Shown one piece after another: positions 48,297 through 55,555 of a stretch of DNA of 55,555 nucleotides (positions are counted from its first letter, which is position 1; every line of letters starts with the position of its first letter). The position numbers were made by a program, and so were the translations under genes. The stretch comes from AC-50 sp035640455 (GTDB taxonomy: Bacteria > Actinomycetota > Thermoleophilia > Gaiellales > Gaiellaceae): assembly GCA_035640455.1 (NCBI GenBank), contig DASQWB010000097.1, positions 1 to 55,555 of the forward strand, written 5' to 3'. The notes beneath the pieces are model-generated. The model searched no databases. It was given only the letters and a program-made list of their open reading frames with translations, and had not been told where the DNA came from.

Positions 48297-49226
48297 ATGG
48301 CGCACGACCTTCAGGCCGCGCAGGCAGTCGCGACCGCGCCCTTCGGCGACCGGCTCGCCGAGGCGGTCGAGCGCAAGCGCAGCCAGCTCGTCGTCGGGCT
48401 CGACCCGCGCCCCGACCTGCTGCCCGTCGAGCTGCGCGGCGACGCGCACCTCGGCCGCGAGCACGCGGCGGAGGCGTGCTCCCGCTTCTGCCGCGGACTC
48501 GTCGACGCCGTCGCGCCGTACGTCGTCGCGGTGAAGCCCCAGCTCGCGTTCTTCGAGGCGCTCGGCTCCGACGGCGTCCGCGCCTTCGAGGAGGTCTGCG
48601 CCTACGCCAGGGCAGCCGAGCTCCTCGTCGTCGCCGACGGCAAGCGGGGCGACATCGGCTCGACCGCGCGCGCCTATGCGGCCGCCTACCTCGAGCGCCG
48701 GGACGCGGAGCCGCCGCTCGCGGATGCACTCACCGTCAACCCGTACCTCGGCCGGGACGCGGTCGAGCCGTTCCTCGCCGCGTGCCGCCGCGACGGCGGC
48801 GGGATCTTCTGCGTCCTTCGGACCTCGAACGCCGGCGGGGGCGAGATCCAGGACCTCGTGCTCTCCGACGGGCGGCCGCTCTGGCACCAGCTGGCGCGCC
48901 TCGTGCGGGAGTGGGGGGAGGACCTCGTCGGCGAGCGCGGCCTGACGAGCGTCGGCGCGGTCGTGGGAGCGACGCACCCGCGCGCGATCGGCGAGGCGCG
49001 CCGGGCGCTGCCGCAGTCGATCCTGCTCCTGCCGGGCGTGGGGGCGCAGGGCGCGACTCCCGCGGACGTGGCCCGCGCCTTCGCCAGCGGCCCGGCGAGC
49101 GCGCTCGTCACCGTCTCTCGCTCGGTCATCTATGCCTTCCGGGTCGACGGCGCCGAGTGGCGCAGCGCGGCGGGCGCCGAGGCCGCGCGGCTGCGGCGCG
49201 ACGTCTGGGCCGTCGCCGGCTGGTAG
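48297..49226 (+). CDS. pyrF: Orotidine 5'-phosphate decarboxylase, type 2
   Basis: 309 aa, the longer type 2 (actinobacterial/myxobacterial) form. Motifs: LVVGLDPRPDLLP, AVKPQLAFFEALG, VVADGKRGDIGSTARAYAAA with the catalytic lysine and aspartates, VNPYLGRDAVEPF, and a C-terminal phosphate loop LLLPGVGAQGATP. It decarboxylates OMP to UMP; pyrE lies just upstream. ATG 48297 has a -10 box eight bases ahead. Confidence 0.95.
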   Translation: MAHDLQAAQAVATAPFGDRLAEAVERKRSQLVVGLDPRPDLLPVELRGDAHLGREHAAEACSRFCRGLVDAVAPYVVAVKPQLAFFEALGSDGVRAFEEVCAYARAAELLVVADGKRGDIGSTARAYAAAYLERRDAEPPLADALTVNPYLGRDAVEPFLAACRRDGGGIFCVLRTSNAGGGEIQDLVLSDGRPLWHQLARLVREWGEDLVGERGLTSVGAVVGATHPRAIGEARRALPQSILLLPGVGAQGATPADVARAFASGPASALVTVSRSVIYAFRVDGAEWRSAAGAEAARLRRDVWAVAGW

Positions 49227-49229
49227 GCG

Positions 49230-49574
49230 GTGGAGGTTCCCCGGCGCGAGCTCGCGCGCTTCGCGGCTCCCGCCGCCTTCCTCCTCGCGCTCACGATCGC
49301 GGCGTTCGTCGTCCACGCCGGCCTGAGCGGCGGCGGCGAGAGCGACCGCGCCACGACCGCGCCCACGAGGCTCGTCACCGAGCGCGTGACGACCGCGAGC
49401 CAGACGACGACAAAGAAGAAGCGCCCGGCGAAGCGCTTCTACACGATCCAGAGCGGAGACACGCTGGAGATCGTCGCGGCGCGAGTCGGAACGACGACGG
49501 AGCGGCTGCTCGCCCTCAACCCGGGCATCGACCCGCACGCCCTGACCGTCGGTCAGAAGGTTCGGATTGGCTGA
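49230..49574 (+). CDS. Membrane-anchored LysM protein
   Basis: 114 aa. An N-terminal hydrophobic helix (AAPAAFLLALTIAAFVVHAG) is followed by a Thr/Lys linker (TTTKKKRPAKR) and a C-terminal LysM domain (FYTIQSGDTLEIVAARVGTT, LNPGIDP, LTVGQKVRIG). It would bind peptidoglycan from the membrane. Three bases separate it from pyrF, so it is co-transcribed. Repeat copy B starts immediately at its stop. Confidence 0.85.
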   Translation: MEVPRRELARFAAPAAFLLALTIAAFVVHAGLSGGGESDRATTAPTRLVTERVTTASQTTTKKKRPAKRFYTIQSGDTLEIVAARVGTTTERLLALNPGIDPHALTVGQKVRIG

Positions 49575-49645
49575 GGCACCGCTTGCGGTGCCGCCGTCAG
49601 GATGTGCGGGCTGTGCCCGCACATCCGTCTGAAATGACCGGTCGA
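49575..49645 (+). repeat. Dispersed hairpin repeat, copy B
   Basis: First hairpin identical to copy A (49575-49592), then a second with arms GATGTGCGGGC and GCCCGCACATC, then CGTCTGAAATGACCGGTCGA ending at 49645. The final ATG (49634) is the apparent start codon of the following acetyltransferase gene. Confidence 0.8.
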
Positions 49646-50227
49646 AACGATCGAACCCGCTCCGAAAGCGCCTCGGACCGAATCTCGGTGGAGGCCGTCG
49701 CAACGGAGACGCTGCTGGCGGAGCTGGTCGGCCAGGTGGTGGACGTGTGGGCGGACGCGCACCGGCTCGGGCGCGCGAGCGCGACGCGGCGCGAGTTCGG
49801 CAGCGAGCGCGTGCCGCGCCACGCGGGGCGGGAGGGCTTCCGGTTCTTCGGCGCGTTCGGGCCGCAGGCGCGGCTCGTCGGCTTCGTCTACGGCTACACG
49901 GGAGGGCCCGGCCAGTGGTGGTACGACAAGGTCGCGGGGGCGCTCGACGACGCGCGCCGCGCCGAGTGGCTCGAGCATGCGCACTTCGAGCTGACCGAGC
50001 TCGCGGTCGAGCCCGCCTATCAGGGCCGCGCGATCGGGAGCCGCCTCCACGACGCCGTCCTGAAGGGGTTGCCGCACGAGCGCGCCCTCCTCTCGGCGCT
50101 CGCCGAGAACGCGCGGGTGATTCGCTTCTACGAGCGGCGCGGCTGGTATGTCCTCCTCCCCGAGCTTCGGTTCGAGGCCGGCCGGCCGCCCTTCGCCATC
50201 CTCGGCAAGGAGCTTCGCCGCGGGTAG
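49634..50227 (+). CDS. GNAT family acetyltransferase
   Basis: 197 aa. GNAT motif A is LAVEPAYQGRAIGSRLHDAV and motif B is ALLSALAENARVIRFYERRGW. The N-terminal 18 residues (MTGRNDRTRSESASDRIS) come from and just past the dispersed repeat; GTG 49688 would give a start clear of it. The acetylated substrate is unknown. Ten bases separate it from the next gene, which has its own -10 box overlapping the stop region. Confidence 0.78.
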   Translation: MTGRNDRTRSESASDRISVEAVATETLLAELVGQVVDVWADAHRLGRASATRREFGSERVPRHAGREGFRFFGAFGPQARLVGFVYGYTGGPGQWWYDKVAGALDDARRAEWLEHAHFELTELAVEPAYQGRAIGSRLHDAVLKGLPHERALLSALAENARVIRFYERRGWYVLLPELRFEAGRPPFAILGKELRRG

Positions 50228-50230
50228 CCT
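50225..50230 (+). promoter_or_regulatory. -10 box of carboxypeptidase gene (leaderless)
   Basis: TAGCCT, seven bases before GTG 50238; it includes the stop codon TAG of the acetyltransferase gene. Confidence 0.5.
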
Positions 50231-50237
50231 GAGGGCC

Positions 50238-51365
50238 GTGCGGGCACGTCTGACTGTCGGGGCCGCCGTCGCCGTCGCGCTCGTCGTGGCCGCTCCCGCG
50301 CTCGCCGGCCCGCCCCCGGTCTCCGCTCGCGCGTACTTCGTGCAGAACGGTGCGACGGGCGAGGTCCTCGCCGCCCGCGCCCGCGCTCGGCGCCTGCCGA
50401 TCGCGAGCATCACGAAGCTGATGACGGTCCTCGTCACGCTCGACCGTACGCGGCTCTCGCACGTCGTCACCGTCGCGCCCGGCGCGGCGTCGGTCGGGGA
50501 GTCGAGCATCCACCTGCGCGCGGGCGAGCGGCTCACCGTCCGCGATCTCCTCGAGGCGGCGCTGATCCAAAGCGCGAACGACGCCGCCGACGCGCTCGCC
50601 TACGACGTCGGCCGCGGCGACGAGGGCAGGTTCGTCGCGCTCATGAACGCGCGCGCCCGCGCGCTCCGCCTCCGCGACACGCATTTCGCGCGGCCCGACG
50701 GGCTCGACGCCGCCGGCCACTACTCCAGCGCGCGGGACATCACCCTGCTCGCGCGCGTCGCGATGCAGCGTGCCGCGGTGCGCTCGATCGTGCGCGAGCG
50801 GACGGCGACGATCGCCGGCGGGCGGGTCCTCCATACGTGGAACGACCTCCTCGGCACGTTTCCCGGCCTGATCGGCGTGAAGACCGGCCACACCGCCGGC
50901 GCAGGCTGGTGCGAGGTCGGCGCGGTGCGGGGGCGCGGCTTCACGATCTACGCCACCGTTCTCGGCAGCCCGACCCGCGCGCAGCGGAACCGAGACCTCG
51001 CCGCGCTGCTCAGGTGGGGCGTCACGCGCTACCGCACCGTCTCCGTGGTCGAGCCGCGGCGGGTCTACGCCCGCGCCGCGCTCGCCTACGGCCGCGATCC
51101 ACTCGCGCTGGTGCCGCGGCGGCCGCTCGTCCGTGCGGTGCGTGTCGACCGGCCGCTGACGGCGAGGGTGGTGGCCCCGAGCGTCGTCCGGCTGCCCGTG
51201 CGGAAGGGCGAGCGGCTCGGCGTCGTGAAGGTCTTCGAGGGGCGGAAGCTGCTCGGCACCCGGCCGCTCGTGGCGGCGCGCTCCGTCTCGAGGCCCGGCC
51301 TCGCCGGCCGCGTCGGCTGGTACGCCGGCCGCACTGTCCACCACTTCCTGGGGTTCTTCACGTGA
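50238..51365 (+). CDS. dacA: D-alanyl-D-alanine carboxypeptidase (PBP, S11 family)
   Basis: 375 aa exported enzyme that trims the terminal D-alanine from peptidoglycan stem peptides. Signal peptide VRARLTVGAAVAVALVVAAP. Catalytic motifs: S57-x-x-K60 (ASITKLM), S112-A-N114 (QSANDAA) and K215-T-G (VKTGHT). The region after residue 255 is a beta-rich PBP5-like C-terminal domain. GTG 50238 follows a -10 box. Its stop overlaps the next GTG (GTGA). Confidence 0.93.
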   Translation: MRARLTVGAAVAVALVVAAPALAGPPPVSARAYFVQNGATGEVLAARARARRLPIASITKLMTVLVTLDRTRLSHVVTVAPGAASVGESSIHLRAGERLTVRDLLEAALIQSANDAADALAYDVGRGDEGRFVALMNARARALRLRDTHFARPDGLDAAGHYSSARDITLLARVAMQRAAVRSIVRERTATIAGGRVLHTWNDLLGTFPGLIGVKTGHTAGAGWCEVGAVRGRGFTIYATVLGSPTRAQRNRDLAALLRWGVTRYRTVSVVEPRRVYARAALAYGRDPLALVPRRPLVRAVRVDRPLTARVVAPSVVRLPVRKGERLGVVKVFEGRKLLGTRPLVAARSVSRPGLAGRVGWYAGRTVHHFLGFFT

Positions 51366-52318
51366 TCGTCACCGTCACCCTGAACGCCGCGCTCGACCGG
51401 ACGGTCACTGTCCCGAACTTCCAGCGCGGCCAGCGCCATCGCGCGAGCCAGGGGCTGACCCTCGCGGGCGGCAAGGGGATCAACATCGCCCGCGCGCTGA
51501 AGCGGCTCCGGGTGCCGGTCGTCGCCACGGGACTCGCCGGCGGCCGTACCGGGACGCGCATCGTCGAGGAGCTCACGGCCGAGGCGATCCTCAACGACTT
51601 CGTCCGGATCGCCGACGAGTCGCGGACGACGACGGCGGTCGTCGACCCCACGTCCGGCTCCTACACCGAGATCGTCGAGTGGGGCCCGCACGTCGAGCCG
51701 GGCGAGCTCGAGATGCTGATGGACAAGCTCCACTACCTCGCGAACGGCGCCGAGGCGGTGGTGTTCGCGGGCTCGCTCCCGCGGGGGGTCGAGGAGAGCT
51801 TCTACGCCGAGGCGATCCGCGACCTCAGGCGCCGCAACGTCCAGAGCATCCTCGACTCGGAGGGCGAGCCGCTGCGCCTCGGGACCGAGGCCGAGCCGTT
51901 CCTCGTCTCGCCGAACCAGCGCGAGGCGGAGGGCCTCGCCGGGCAGGAGTTCTCCGACGACGAGGACTTCTTGATGGCGCTCGACGCGATCGCCGAGATC
52001 GGGGCGCAGAACGTGCTCATCACGCACGAGTCGGGCTGCCTCGGCCGCTTTCGCGAGGAGCGAAAGGTGCGGCGGTTCCGGGCCGACGTACCGCGGCTCG
52101 AGGCGATCGCAGCCGTCGGCGCGGGCGACACGCTCCTCGCCGGCTTCGTCGCGGCGTGGGTCGAGGGGCGGCCGACCGAGGAGGCGCTGCGGACGGCGGT
52201 CGCGGCCGGCGCGGTCTCGACGCTCGAGGTCGGCGCGGGGCGCTTCGAGCCGCGCGAGGTGGCTCGGCTCGCCGCCGAGGTGCGCATCCAGGAGCTCGAG
52301 CCGGCGCGAACCGGCTAG
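51362..52318 (+). CDS. PfkB family kinase, 1-phosphofructokinase-like
   Basis: 318 aa. The PfkB motif 1 region is LAGGKGINIARALKRL and motif 2 is AAVGAGDTLLAGFVA with the catalytic aspartate. The N-terminus IVTVTLNAALDRTVTVPNF matches FruK/LacC. 1-Phosphofructokinase, tagatose-6-phosphate kinase or the minor 6-phosphofructokinase are all possible; no fructose PTS is nearby, so a glycolytic PfkB role is plausible. GTG 51362 overlaps the carboxypeptidase stop. Confidence 0.85.
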   Translation: MIVTVTLNAALDRTVTVPNFQRGQRHRASQGLTLAGGKGINIARALKRLRVPVVATGLAGGRTGTRIVEELTAEAILNDFVRIADESRTTTAVVDPTSGSYTEIVEWGPHVEPGELEMLMDKLHYLANGAEAVVFAGSLPRGVEESFYAEAIRDLRRRNVQSILDSEGEPLRLGTEAEPFLVSPNQREAEGLAGQEFSDDEDFLMALDAIAEIGAQNVLITHESGCLGRFREERKVRRFRADVPRLEAIAAVGAGDTLLAGFVAAWVEGRPTEEALRTAVAAGAVSTLEVGAGRFEPREVARLAAEVRIQELEPARTG

Positions 52319-52330
52319 GCCCACGCCCGG

Positions 52331-52375
52331 CCCGCACGCCTCGTGCGTGCGGGGACACGGCCTGGCGAGCCAGGC
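52331..52375. repeat. Two consecutive hairpins between pfkB-type gene and guaB
   Basis: CCCGCACGC (52331-52339) pairs with GCGTGCGGG (52345-52353); GCCTGGC (52360-52366) pairs with GCCAGGC (52369-52375). The first may end the upstream transcript although no U-tract follows. Confidence 0.55.
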
Positions 52376-52393
52376 GCCGTCGGTGCGCGTTGC

Positions 52394-52399
52394 TACGAT
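52394..52399 (+). promoter_or_regulatory. -10 box of guaB (leaderless)
   Basis: TACGAT, five bases before ATG 52405. Confidence 0.5.
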
Positions 52400-52404
52400 C
52401 GCCC

Positions 52405-53928
52405 ATGGCCTCCGGAGAGCGAGTCGTGGACGCCGAGCTTCAGTACACCGCCGAGCTCGAGCGGCTCCGTCGGCTCGACGAGAAGTTCGGCAAGGAGGGC
52501 CTCACCTTCGACGACGTCCTCCTCCAGCCGGCCGAGTCGCACGTCCTGCCGAACGACGTCTCGACCGCGTCGCGCCTGACGCGCGGCATCGAGCTCGCGA
52601 TCCCGATCGTCTCGGCCGCGATGGACACGGTCACCGAGGCGCGGCTCGCGATCGCGCTCGCGCGCGAGGGCGGGATCGGGATCGTCCATCGCAACCTGTC
52701 GATCGAGGACCAGGTCGCGGAGGTGGACAAGGTCAAGCGCTCCGAGTCGGGGACGATCGTCGAGCCGGTGACGCTGCCGCCCGACGCGCCGGTCGCCCGC
52801 GCGCTCGAGCTGATGGCGACCTATCACATCTCGGGTGTGCCGATCACCGACGAGGCCGGCCGCCTCGTCGGCATCCTCACGAACCGCGACCTCCGCTTCG
52901 AGACGGAGACGGCGCAGCCTGTGTCCGCGCTGATGACCGACCGCGACCTCGTCACCGCTCCCGTCGGCACCACGCTGGAGGAGGCGCAGCGAATCCTCCA
53001 CCGGCACAAGGTCGAGAAGCTCCCCGTCGTCGACGCGGAGGGCCGGCTCAAGGGCCTCATCACGGTCAAGGACATCCGCAAGCGCGTCGCGTTCCCGCAC
53101 GCGACGAAGGACGGGCAGGGCCGCCTCCGGGTCGGCGCGGCCGTCGGCGTCGGGCCGGACGCCTTCGAGCGGGCGGGAGCGCTCGTCGCCGCCGGGGTCG
53201 ACGCGATCGTCGTCGACACCGCGCACGGGCACTCGCGCGCCGTCCCCGAGATGGTGCGCCGGATCAGGGCCGAATGGGACGTCGAGCTGATCGCCGGCAA
53301 CGTCGCGACCGCCGAGGCCGCCGAGTCGCTCGCCGACGCGGGCGCCGATGCCGTGAAGGTCGGGGTCGGGCCGGGGGCGACCTGCACCACGCGCGTCGTC
53401 GCCGCGGTCGGCGTGCCGCAGGTGACGGCGGTCTACGAGTGCGCCCGAGCGGTGGACGTGCCGGTGATCGCGGACGGCGGAGTCAGGTCATCCGGGGACA
53501 TCGCGAAGGCGCTCGCAGCCGGGGCCGACTCGGTCATGACCGGCGCGCTTCTGGCGGGCGTGGACGAGGCTCCCGGCGAGGTCGTCCTCCATCAGGGCGA
53601 GCGCTTCAAGGAGTACCGCGGGATGGGCTCGCTCGGCGCGATGAAGGCGCGCGGCTTCTCGAAGGACCGCTACTTCCAGGGCGACGTCGAGGACGTCGAG
53701 AAGCTCGTTCCCGAGGGGATCGAGGGCCGCGTCCCGTACAAGGGCCCGCTCGCGCCGATCCTGCACCAGCTCGTCGGCGGCCTCCGGCAAGCGATGGGTT
53801 ACTGCGGCGCGGCGACGATCGACGAGCTGAAGGACGCGCGCTTCGTGCGGATCACCGGCGCCGGCCTCCGTGAGAGCCACCCGCACGACATGACGATCAC
53901 GAAGGAGGCGCCGAATTACAGGCGCTGA
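52405..53928 (+). CDS. guaB: IMP dehydrogenase
   Basis: 507 aa; oxidises IMP to XMP with NAD, the committed step to GMP. The catalytic cysteine is C327 (GVGPGATCTTR). The paired CBS domains (about 118-230) are present (ALMTDRDLVTAPVGTT), as are the flap RGMGSLGAMK and GYCGAATIDEL near the end. N-terminal LTFDDVLLQPAESHVLP is standard. guaA follows on the same strand across a cluster of hairpins, so the two GMP genes are probably co-transcribed. Confidence 0.97.
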   Translation: MASGERVVDAELQYTAELERLRRLDEKFGKEGLTFDDVLLQPAESHVLPNDVSTASRLTRGIELAIPIVSAAMDTVTEARLAIALAREGGIGIVHRNLSIEDQVAEVDKVKRSESGTIVEPVTLPPDAPVARALELMATYHISGVPITDEAGRLVGILTNRDLRFETETAQPVSALMTDRDLVTAPVGTTLEEAQRILHRHKVEKLPVVDAEGRLKGLITVKDIRKRVAFPHATKDGQGRLRVGAAVGVGPDAFERAGALVAAGVDAIVVDTAHGHSRAVPEMVRRIRAEWDVELIAGNVATAEAAESLADAGADAVKVGVGPGATCTTRVVAAVGVPQVTAVYECARAVDVPVIADGGVRSSGDIAKALAAGADSVMTGALLAGVDEAPGEVVLHQGERFKEYRGMGSLGAMKARGFSKDRYFQGDVEDVEKLVPEGIEGRVPYKGPLAPILHQLVGGLRQAMGYCGAATIDELKDARFVRITGAGLRESHPHDMTITKEAPNYRR

Positions 53929-53955
53929 CGCGGAGGTCGTCGCCTTCCCAGAACC

Positions 53956-54044
53956 GGCGCCCGAGGGGCGCCCGGCGGCGAAGCCGCCTGTCCGCGAAAG
54001 CGGACCAGTGGAGGGGGTCTGGGGGAACCGGGAGGTACCCCCAG
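53956..54044. repeat. Four tandem hairpins at the guaB-guaA junction
   Basis: GGCGCCC-GAG-GGGCGCC (53956-53972), GGCGGC-GAA-GCCGCC with shared base (53974-53988), GTCCGC-GAAA-GCGGAC (53990-54005, a GNRA tetraloop), and CTGGGGG (54019-54025) with CCCCCAG (54038-54044). They lie between the guaB stop and the conserved start of GuaA. The region is also open in the guaA frame, so part of it may be translated. Confidence 0.75.
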
Positions 54045-55555
54045 CGGAGGAGCGGCCCGTTTTGGTCGTCGACCTCGGCGGCCAGTACTCGCAGCTGATC
54101 GCGCGCCGCGTCCGCGAGGCGCGGGTCTACTCGGAGCTCGTCCCGCATACGGTCTCGCCTGAGGCGATCCGCGCGCGGCGCCCGCACGCGCTCGTCCTCT
54201 CCGGCGGGCCGGCGTCGGTGTACGCAGAGGGCGCGCCGCACGTCGACCCGCGCCTCTTCGATCTCGGGTTGCCGACGCTGGGGATCTGCTACGGCATGCA
54301 GCTGATGGCGCAGGAACTCGGCGGCCGCGTCGACCGGACCGGCGTATCCGAGTTCGGCAAGACCGGGCTCCGGGCCGAGGCGGGCGGCGCGCTCTTCGCC
54401 GGCCTGCCGGACGAGCAGACGGTCTGGATGAGCCATCGCGACTCGGTGGTCGCGCCGCCGGCCGGCGCACGCGTCGTCGCCGGCTCGCCCTCGACGCCGA
54501 TTGCCGCCTTCGAGGATGCCGGCCGCAAGCTCTACGGCGTCCAGTTCCACCCGGAGGTCGTCCACACGCCGTTCGGCCAGGACCTGTTGAAGAACTTCCT
54601 CTACGAAGTCGCAGACGCGCCGCCCGCCTGGACGCCTGCCGCGGTGATCGAGGAGCAGGTCGAGCGGATCCGGGCGCAGGTCGGGCGCGAGCGCGTCCTC
54701 TGCGCGCTCTCGGGCGGCGTCGATTCCGCGGTGGCCGCGCTTCTTGTCCACAAGGCCGTCGGCGACCAGCTGACGTGCGTCTTCGTCGACCACGGCCTGC
54801 TGCGGGCCGACGAGGCGACGCAGGTCGTCGAGACCTTCCGCGGCCACTTCAACGTGCCGCTCGTGCACGTCGAGGCCCAGGAGCGGTTCCTCGAACGGCT
54901 CGAGGGTGTCGCCGACCCGGAGGAGAAGCGGCGGCGCGTGGGCGAGGAGTTCATCCGCGTCTTCGAGGCCGAGGCCCGCAAGCTCGGCGGCACGCGCTTC
55001 CTCGTCCAGGGCACGCTCTACTCCGACGTGATCGAGTCGGGCGGGGCCGAGGACGGCGTGGCCGCGAAGATCAAGTCCCACCACAACGTGGGCGGCCTCC
55101 CGGTCGACATGCGCATGGAGCTCGTCGAGCCGCTCCGGCTCCTCTTCAAGGACGAGGTGCGGCGCGTCGGCGAGGAGCTCGGCCTCCCCGAGCGGATGGT
55201 CTGGCGCCAGCCGTTCCCCGGCCCCGGTCTCGCGATCCGGATTATCGGCGAGGTGACGCGCGAGCGGCTCGAGATCCTCCGCGCCGCCGACGCGATCCTC
55301 CAGGAGGAGGTGCGCCGCGCCGGCCTCTACCGCGAGCGCTGGCAGTCGTTCGCAGTGCTGCCGGCGATCAGCTCGGTCGGCGTCCAGGGCGACGAGCGCA
55401 CCTACGCGTACCCGATCGTGATCCGCGCCGTGACGAGCGAGGACGCGATGACCGCCGACTGGGCGCGCCTCCCGTACGACCTCCTCGAGACGATCTCGAG
55501 CCGGATCATCAACGAGCTGCCGGGCGTGAACCGCGTCGCGCTCGACATCTCGTCG
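54008..55555 (+). CDS. guaA: GMP synthase (glutamine-hydrolysing), 3' end cut by window
   Basis: 516 codons present; only the last few residues are missing. It aminates XMP to GMP. The GATase domain has C94 (GICYGMQ), H181 and E183 (VQFHPEV); the ATP pyrophosphatase P-loop is SGGVDS (235-240); the dimerisation domain reaches NELPGVNRVALDISS. Start uncertain: GTG 54008 gives 16 extra residues before RPVLVVDLGG, partly from the hairpin cluster; TTG 54062, with GGAGGAG ten bases upstream, would trim the first strand. GuaB is immediately upstream. Confidence 0.95.
   Translation, partial: MEGVWGNREVPPAEERPVLVVDLGGQYSQLIARRVREARVYSELVPHTVSPEAIRARRPHALVLSGGPASVYAEGAPHVDPRLFDLGLPTLGICYGMQLMAQELGGRVDRTGVSEFGKTGLRAEAGGALFAGLPDEQTVWMSHRDSVVAPPAGARVVAGSPSTPIAAFEDAGRKLYGVQFHPEVVHTPFGQDLLKNFLYEVADAPPAWTPAAVIEEQVERIRAQVGRERVLCALSGGVDSAVAALLVHKAVGDQLTCVFVDHGLLRADEATQVVETFRGHFNVPLVHVEAQERFLERLEGVADPEEKRRRVGEEFIRVFEAEARKLGGTRFLVQGTLYSDVIESGGAEDGVAAKIKSHHNVGGLPVDMRMELVEPLRLLFKDEVRRVGEELGLPERMVWRQPFPGPGLAIRIIGEVTRERLEILRAADAILQEEVRRAGLYRERWQSFAVLPAISSVGVQGDERTYAYPIVIRAVTSEDAMTADWARLPYDLLETISSRIINELPGVNRVALDISS

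Noticed and set aside
48282..51344. A 1020-codon minus-strand frame opposite pyrF, the LysM, acetyltransferase and carboxypeptidase genes
   Set aside because: Shadow frame in high-GC DNA; no domain, and the plus strand carries well-identified genes with promoters.
1..55555. CRISPR array, rRNA operon, insertion sequence or prophage
   Set aside because: No regularly spaced identical repeats, no rRNA motifs, no transposase or integrase reading frame, and no phage structural genes were seen.

Overview
The window is very GC-rich (about 70% by eye) and densely packed. It uses many GTG starts and contains families typical of deep-branching Actinobacteria: type 2 orotidine decarboxylase, a PimA-like glycosyltransferase, Roadblock/LC7, and a LiaF-C-like protein. 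I infer a Thermoleophilia-type organism (Gaiellales or Solirubrobacterales). No rRNA or tRNA gene is visible to confirm this. It looks like ordinary chromosome, not plasmid or prophage, and no gap between annotated genes or pseudogenes exceeds about 200 bases.

Layout. 1-1625: two ATPases of a peptide ABC importer, the first cut by the window edge. 1678-6595: a regulatory block with two small LuxR-type HTH proteins flanking a visibly lower-GC pair, a membrane HD-GYP protein and a large MalT-like LuxR regulator, which converge and overlap. 6669-9535: adenosine deaminase, M28 peptidase, S51 peptidase. 9552-11761: PimA-like glycosyltransferase and flippase-like membrane protein, followed by a wrecked glycerate kinase gene. 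12371-13755: exodeoxyribonuclease VII (xseB, xseA). 13817-18323: coiled-coil membrane protein, UbiE-like methyltransferase, polytopic membrane protein and small unknowns. 18459-23637: proline dehydrogenase, a three-gene unit with a FabL-like enoyl reductase, and two transporters. 23641-34462: tyrosine/homogentisate catabolism (HppD, FAH-type hydrolase, HmgA) interspersed with three antitoxin/PIN-toxin loci, a GalT-like enzyme, a CDF transporter and others. 34589-42731: DNA repair glycosylase, GNAT protein, hydrolase, sulfurtransferase, amidotransferase, secreted proteins and a frameshifted hydrolase. 42778-45704: murI-rph-mgtC-rdgB operon. 45752-55555: YihY protein, Roadblock-like protein, pyrE, HU, pyrF, LysM protein, acetyltransferase, D,D-carboxypeptidase, PfkB kinase, guaB and guaA (cut at the right edge).

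Three patterns cut across the window. First, many start codons have a TANNNT-type -10 box only 5-10 bases upstream, which predicts leaderless mRNAs; genes with Shine-Dalgarno sites are fewer (HU, the secreted proteins, the low-GC regulator). Second, adjacent genes very often share a stop/start NTGA. In three cases the shared codon is CTG and no usual start codon fits, suggesting CUG initiation by translational coupling. Third, a dispersed hairpin repeat occurs four times, and other hairpin clusters have become part of, or abut, coding sequence (murI 3' end, acetyltransferase start, guaB-guaA junction). Gene decay is also visible: the glycerate kinase, one PIN toxin and one S15-type hydrolase are broken. 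I did not find a clear new multi-gene defence or biosynthetic system; the strongest leads are the CUG-start pattern and the repeat family.
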